Under the pieces are notes generated by a model. The model worked only from the letters and a program-made list of their open reading frames with translations. It had not been told where the DNA came from and ran no database searches. Below, in pieces: positions 5,690-6,594 of a DNA stretch of 6,594 nucleotides (position 1 is its first letter; every line of letters begins with the position of its first letter). The translations under genes and the position numbers were made by a program. The DNA comes from Hyphomicrobiales bacterium (GTDB lineage Bacteria; Pseudomonadota; Alphaproteobacteria; Rhizobiales; Aestuariivirgaceae), in the NCBI GenBank assembly GCA_020029455.1, contig JAIBJH010000153.1, forward strand, positions 1-6,594, given 5' to 3'.

Positions 5690-6594
5690 TTAGTTTGCCT
5701 CAAACACCACGCGCCCGTTGCAGATGGTCATTACAGGTTTCATCTGCGCGATCTCTGAGGCGGGTGTTTTCTCCAGATCTGCATTAAGCACCACCACATC
5801 GGCGAGAGTGCCTTCTTTCAACATACCCTTGCGGTGCTCCATGAATTCCATGTACGCGCCCGCCGCCGTGAAGCTGTGGATCGTGTCCATGAGGTTCTGC
5901 GCTTGTGGCGGGCAATCATCGCGCAGCGGAACAGCGGTCATGGCCGATTGCATGCCGATGAAGGGATCGAGCGGAGACACCGGCCAGTCCGATGAGAAGG
6001 CTATCGCCGCGCCCGTGTCACGGATCGTCTGCCAAGCATAGGCATAAGGAAGATTCTTGCCCACGCGCGACAATATGGGTTCATGCGGATTGCCGGGAAC
6101 ACCCACCCCCGCCACCGGCTGCAGCGAGGCTACCACGCCAAGTTTCGCCAGCCGCGGAATGTCATCGGGGTGAATGATTTCGATATGTTCGATGCGGTGG
6201 CGGGAGTCGCGCGCACCATTCCTCTTCTGCGCAAATTCATAGGCATCGAGCGTTACGCGCACCCCGCCATCGCCGATGGCATGGGTGGAAATCTGCAGGC
6301 CATGCGCATCGGCCCGAGCCACGATCTTCCGGAACTCTTCTGGCGTGAAGAGCGGGGCGCCCTTGTTGCCGGGGTGGCTCGGATAATCCTCCAGCATCTG
6401 CGCGGTGAGCGTTTCCATCACGCCATCGATGAAAAGCTTGACGCGCCCCGAATGCAGCATCTCGCTTTTGTACTTCTCGCGGAACGCCACCGCCTCGTCC
6501 ACCTGCTCAAGCTTGAAGAAATTCTTGTGATGGAAGGGCACTTCGACGCGTGAATTGAGCTGGCCACGCTGGTACAGGGCATCAAGCAGTTGGA
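5690..6594 (-). CDS. YtcJ-type amidohydrolase (amidohydrolase family 3), N-terminal part missing
   Basis: A metal-dependent hydrolase of the TIM-barrel amidohydrolase superfamily; the substrate cannot be told from the sequence, and family members act on amide or formamide bonds or are unassigned. About 300 C-terminal residues are visible of an expected 540-570. The frame stays open to the window edge, so the gene starts beyond it, and the GTG at 6541 is internal. Visible family motifs are VKLFIDGVMETLTAQMLEDY (Lys and Asp near 6437 and 6425), ISTHAIGDGGVR (metal-type His codon at 6281-6283), SRHRIEHIEII, the strand phrase VASLQP, AFSSDWPVSPLDPF (catalytic-type Asp) and a closing GTLADVVVLNADLEKTPA that builds the small beta domain. 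The N-terminal HxH site is outside the window. The stop TAA lies at 5692-5690, 12 nt from the palindromic element, converging with hsp20. Confidence 0.92.
   Translation of the reverse strand, partial: QLLDALYQRGQLNSRVEVPFHHKNFFKLEQVDEAVAFREKYKSEMLHSGRVKLFIDGVMETLTAQMLEDYPSHPGNKGAPLFTPEEFRKIVARADAHGLQISTHAIGDGGVRVTLDAYEFAQKRNGARDSRHRIEHIEIIHPDDIPRLAKLGVVASLQPVAGVGVPGNPHEPILSRVGKNLPYAYAWQTIRDTGAAIAFSSDWPVSPLDPFIGMQSAMTAVPLRDDCPPQAQNLMDTIHSFTAAGAYMEFMEHRKGMLKEGTLADVVVLNADLEKTPASEIAQMKPVMTICNGRVVFEAN

Noticed and set aside
1..6594. CRISPR array, insertion sequence, prophage or defence system
   Set aside because: No regularly spaced direct repeats, transposase or integrase motifs, or defence-type domains are visible; all six genes belong to housekeeping or unknown families.

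Overview
The window reads as ordinary chromosomal DNA of an alphaproteobacterium, most likely of the order Hyphomicrobiales (Rhizobiales) or a close relative. Two things point there: a complete-looking aapJQMP general L-amino-acid transporter operon, which is typical of that group, and three intergenic palindromic elements that resemble the short repeats scattered through such genomes. I cannot name the genus from the sequence.

Layout. Positions 1-4044 (+ strand) hold the ABC transporter operon: the periplasmic binding protein aapJ (5' end cut by the window edge), the two membrane permeases aapQ and aapM, and the ATPase aapP. aapQ, aapM and aapP are packed with 1-2 nt between them. aapJ is separated from aapQ by 66 nt that contain a perfect 11-bp hairpin and a G-rich stretch that also serves as the aapQ ribosome binding site. 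Positions 4045-4263 follow the operon and are dominated by a 102-bp palindromic element that can fold into a four-way cloverleaf. Positions 4264-5013 encode a secreted protein of unknown function built from two tandem copies of a roughly 71-residue unit (DUF2541-like). Positions 5103-5567 encode a small heat-shock protein (Hsp20). Its upstream region has an FNR/FixK-like palindrome and a possible structured leader. Positions 5580-5677 hold a second palindromic element, with a different sequence but a similar fold, between the convergent hsp20 and amidohydrolase genes. Positions 5690-6594 (- strand) are the C-terminal half of a YtcJ-type amidohydrolase that runs off the right edge.

How the genes work together. 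AapJ captures amino acids in the periplasm, AapQ and AapM form the channel, and AapP powers uptake. The other three genes are not obviously part of that pathway. The secreted duplicated-domain protein and Hsp20 lie in tandem, 89 nt apart, and may be partly co-transcribed, but hsp20 appears to have regulatory sequence of its own. I found no CRISPR array, transposase, tRNA, rRNA or phage gene, and no convincing new multi-gene system. The most interesting signals are non-coding: the two cloverleaf-capable elements, the repeat-like hairpin inside the transporter operon, and the region upstream of hsp20.
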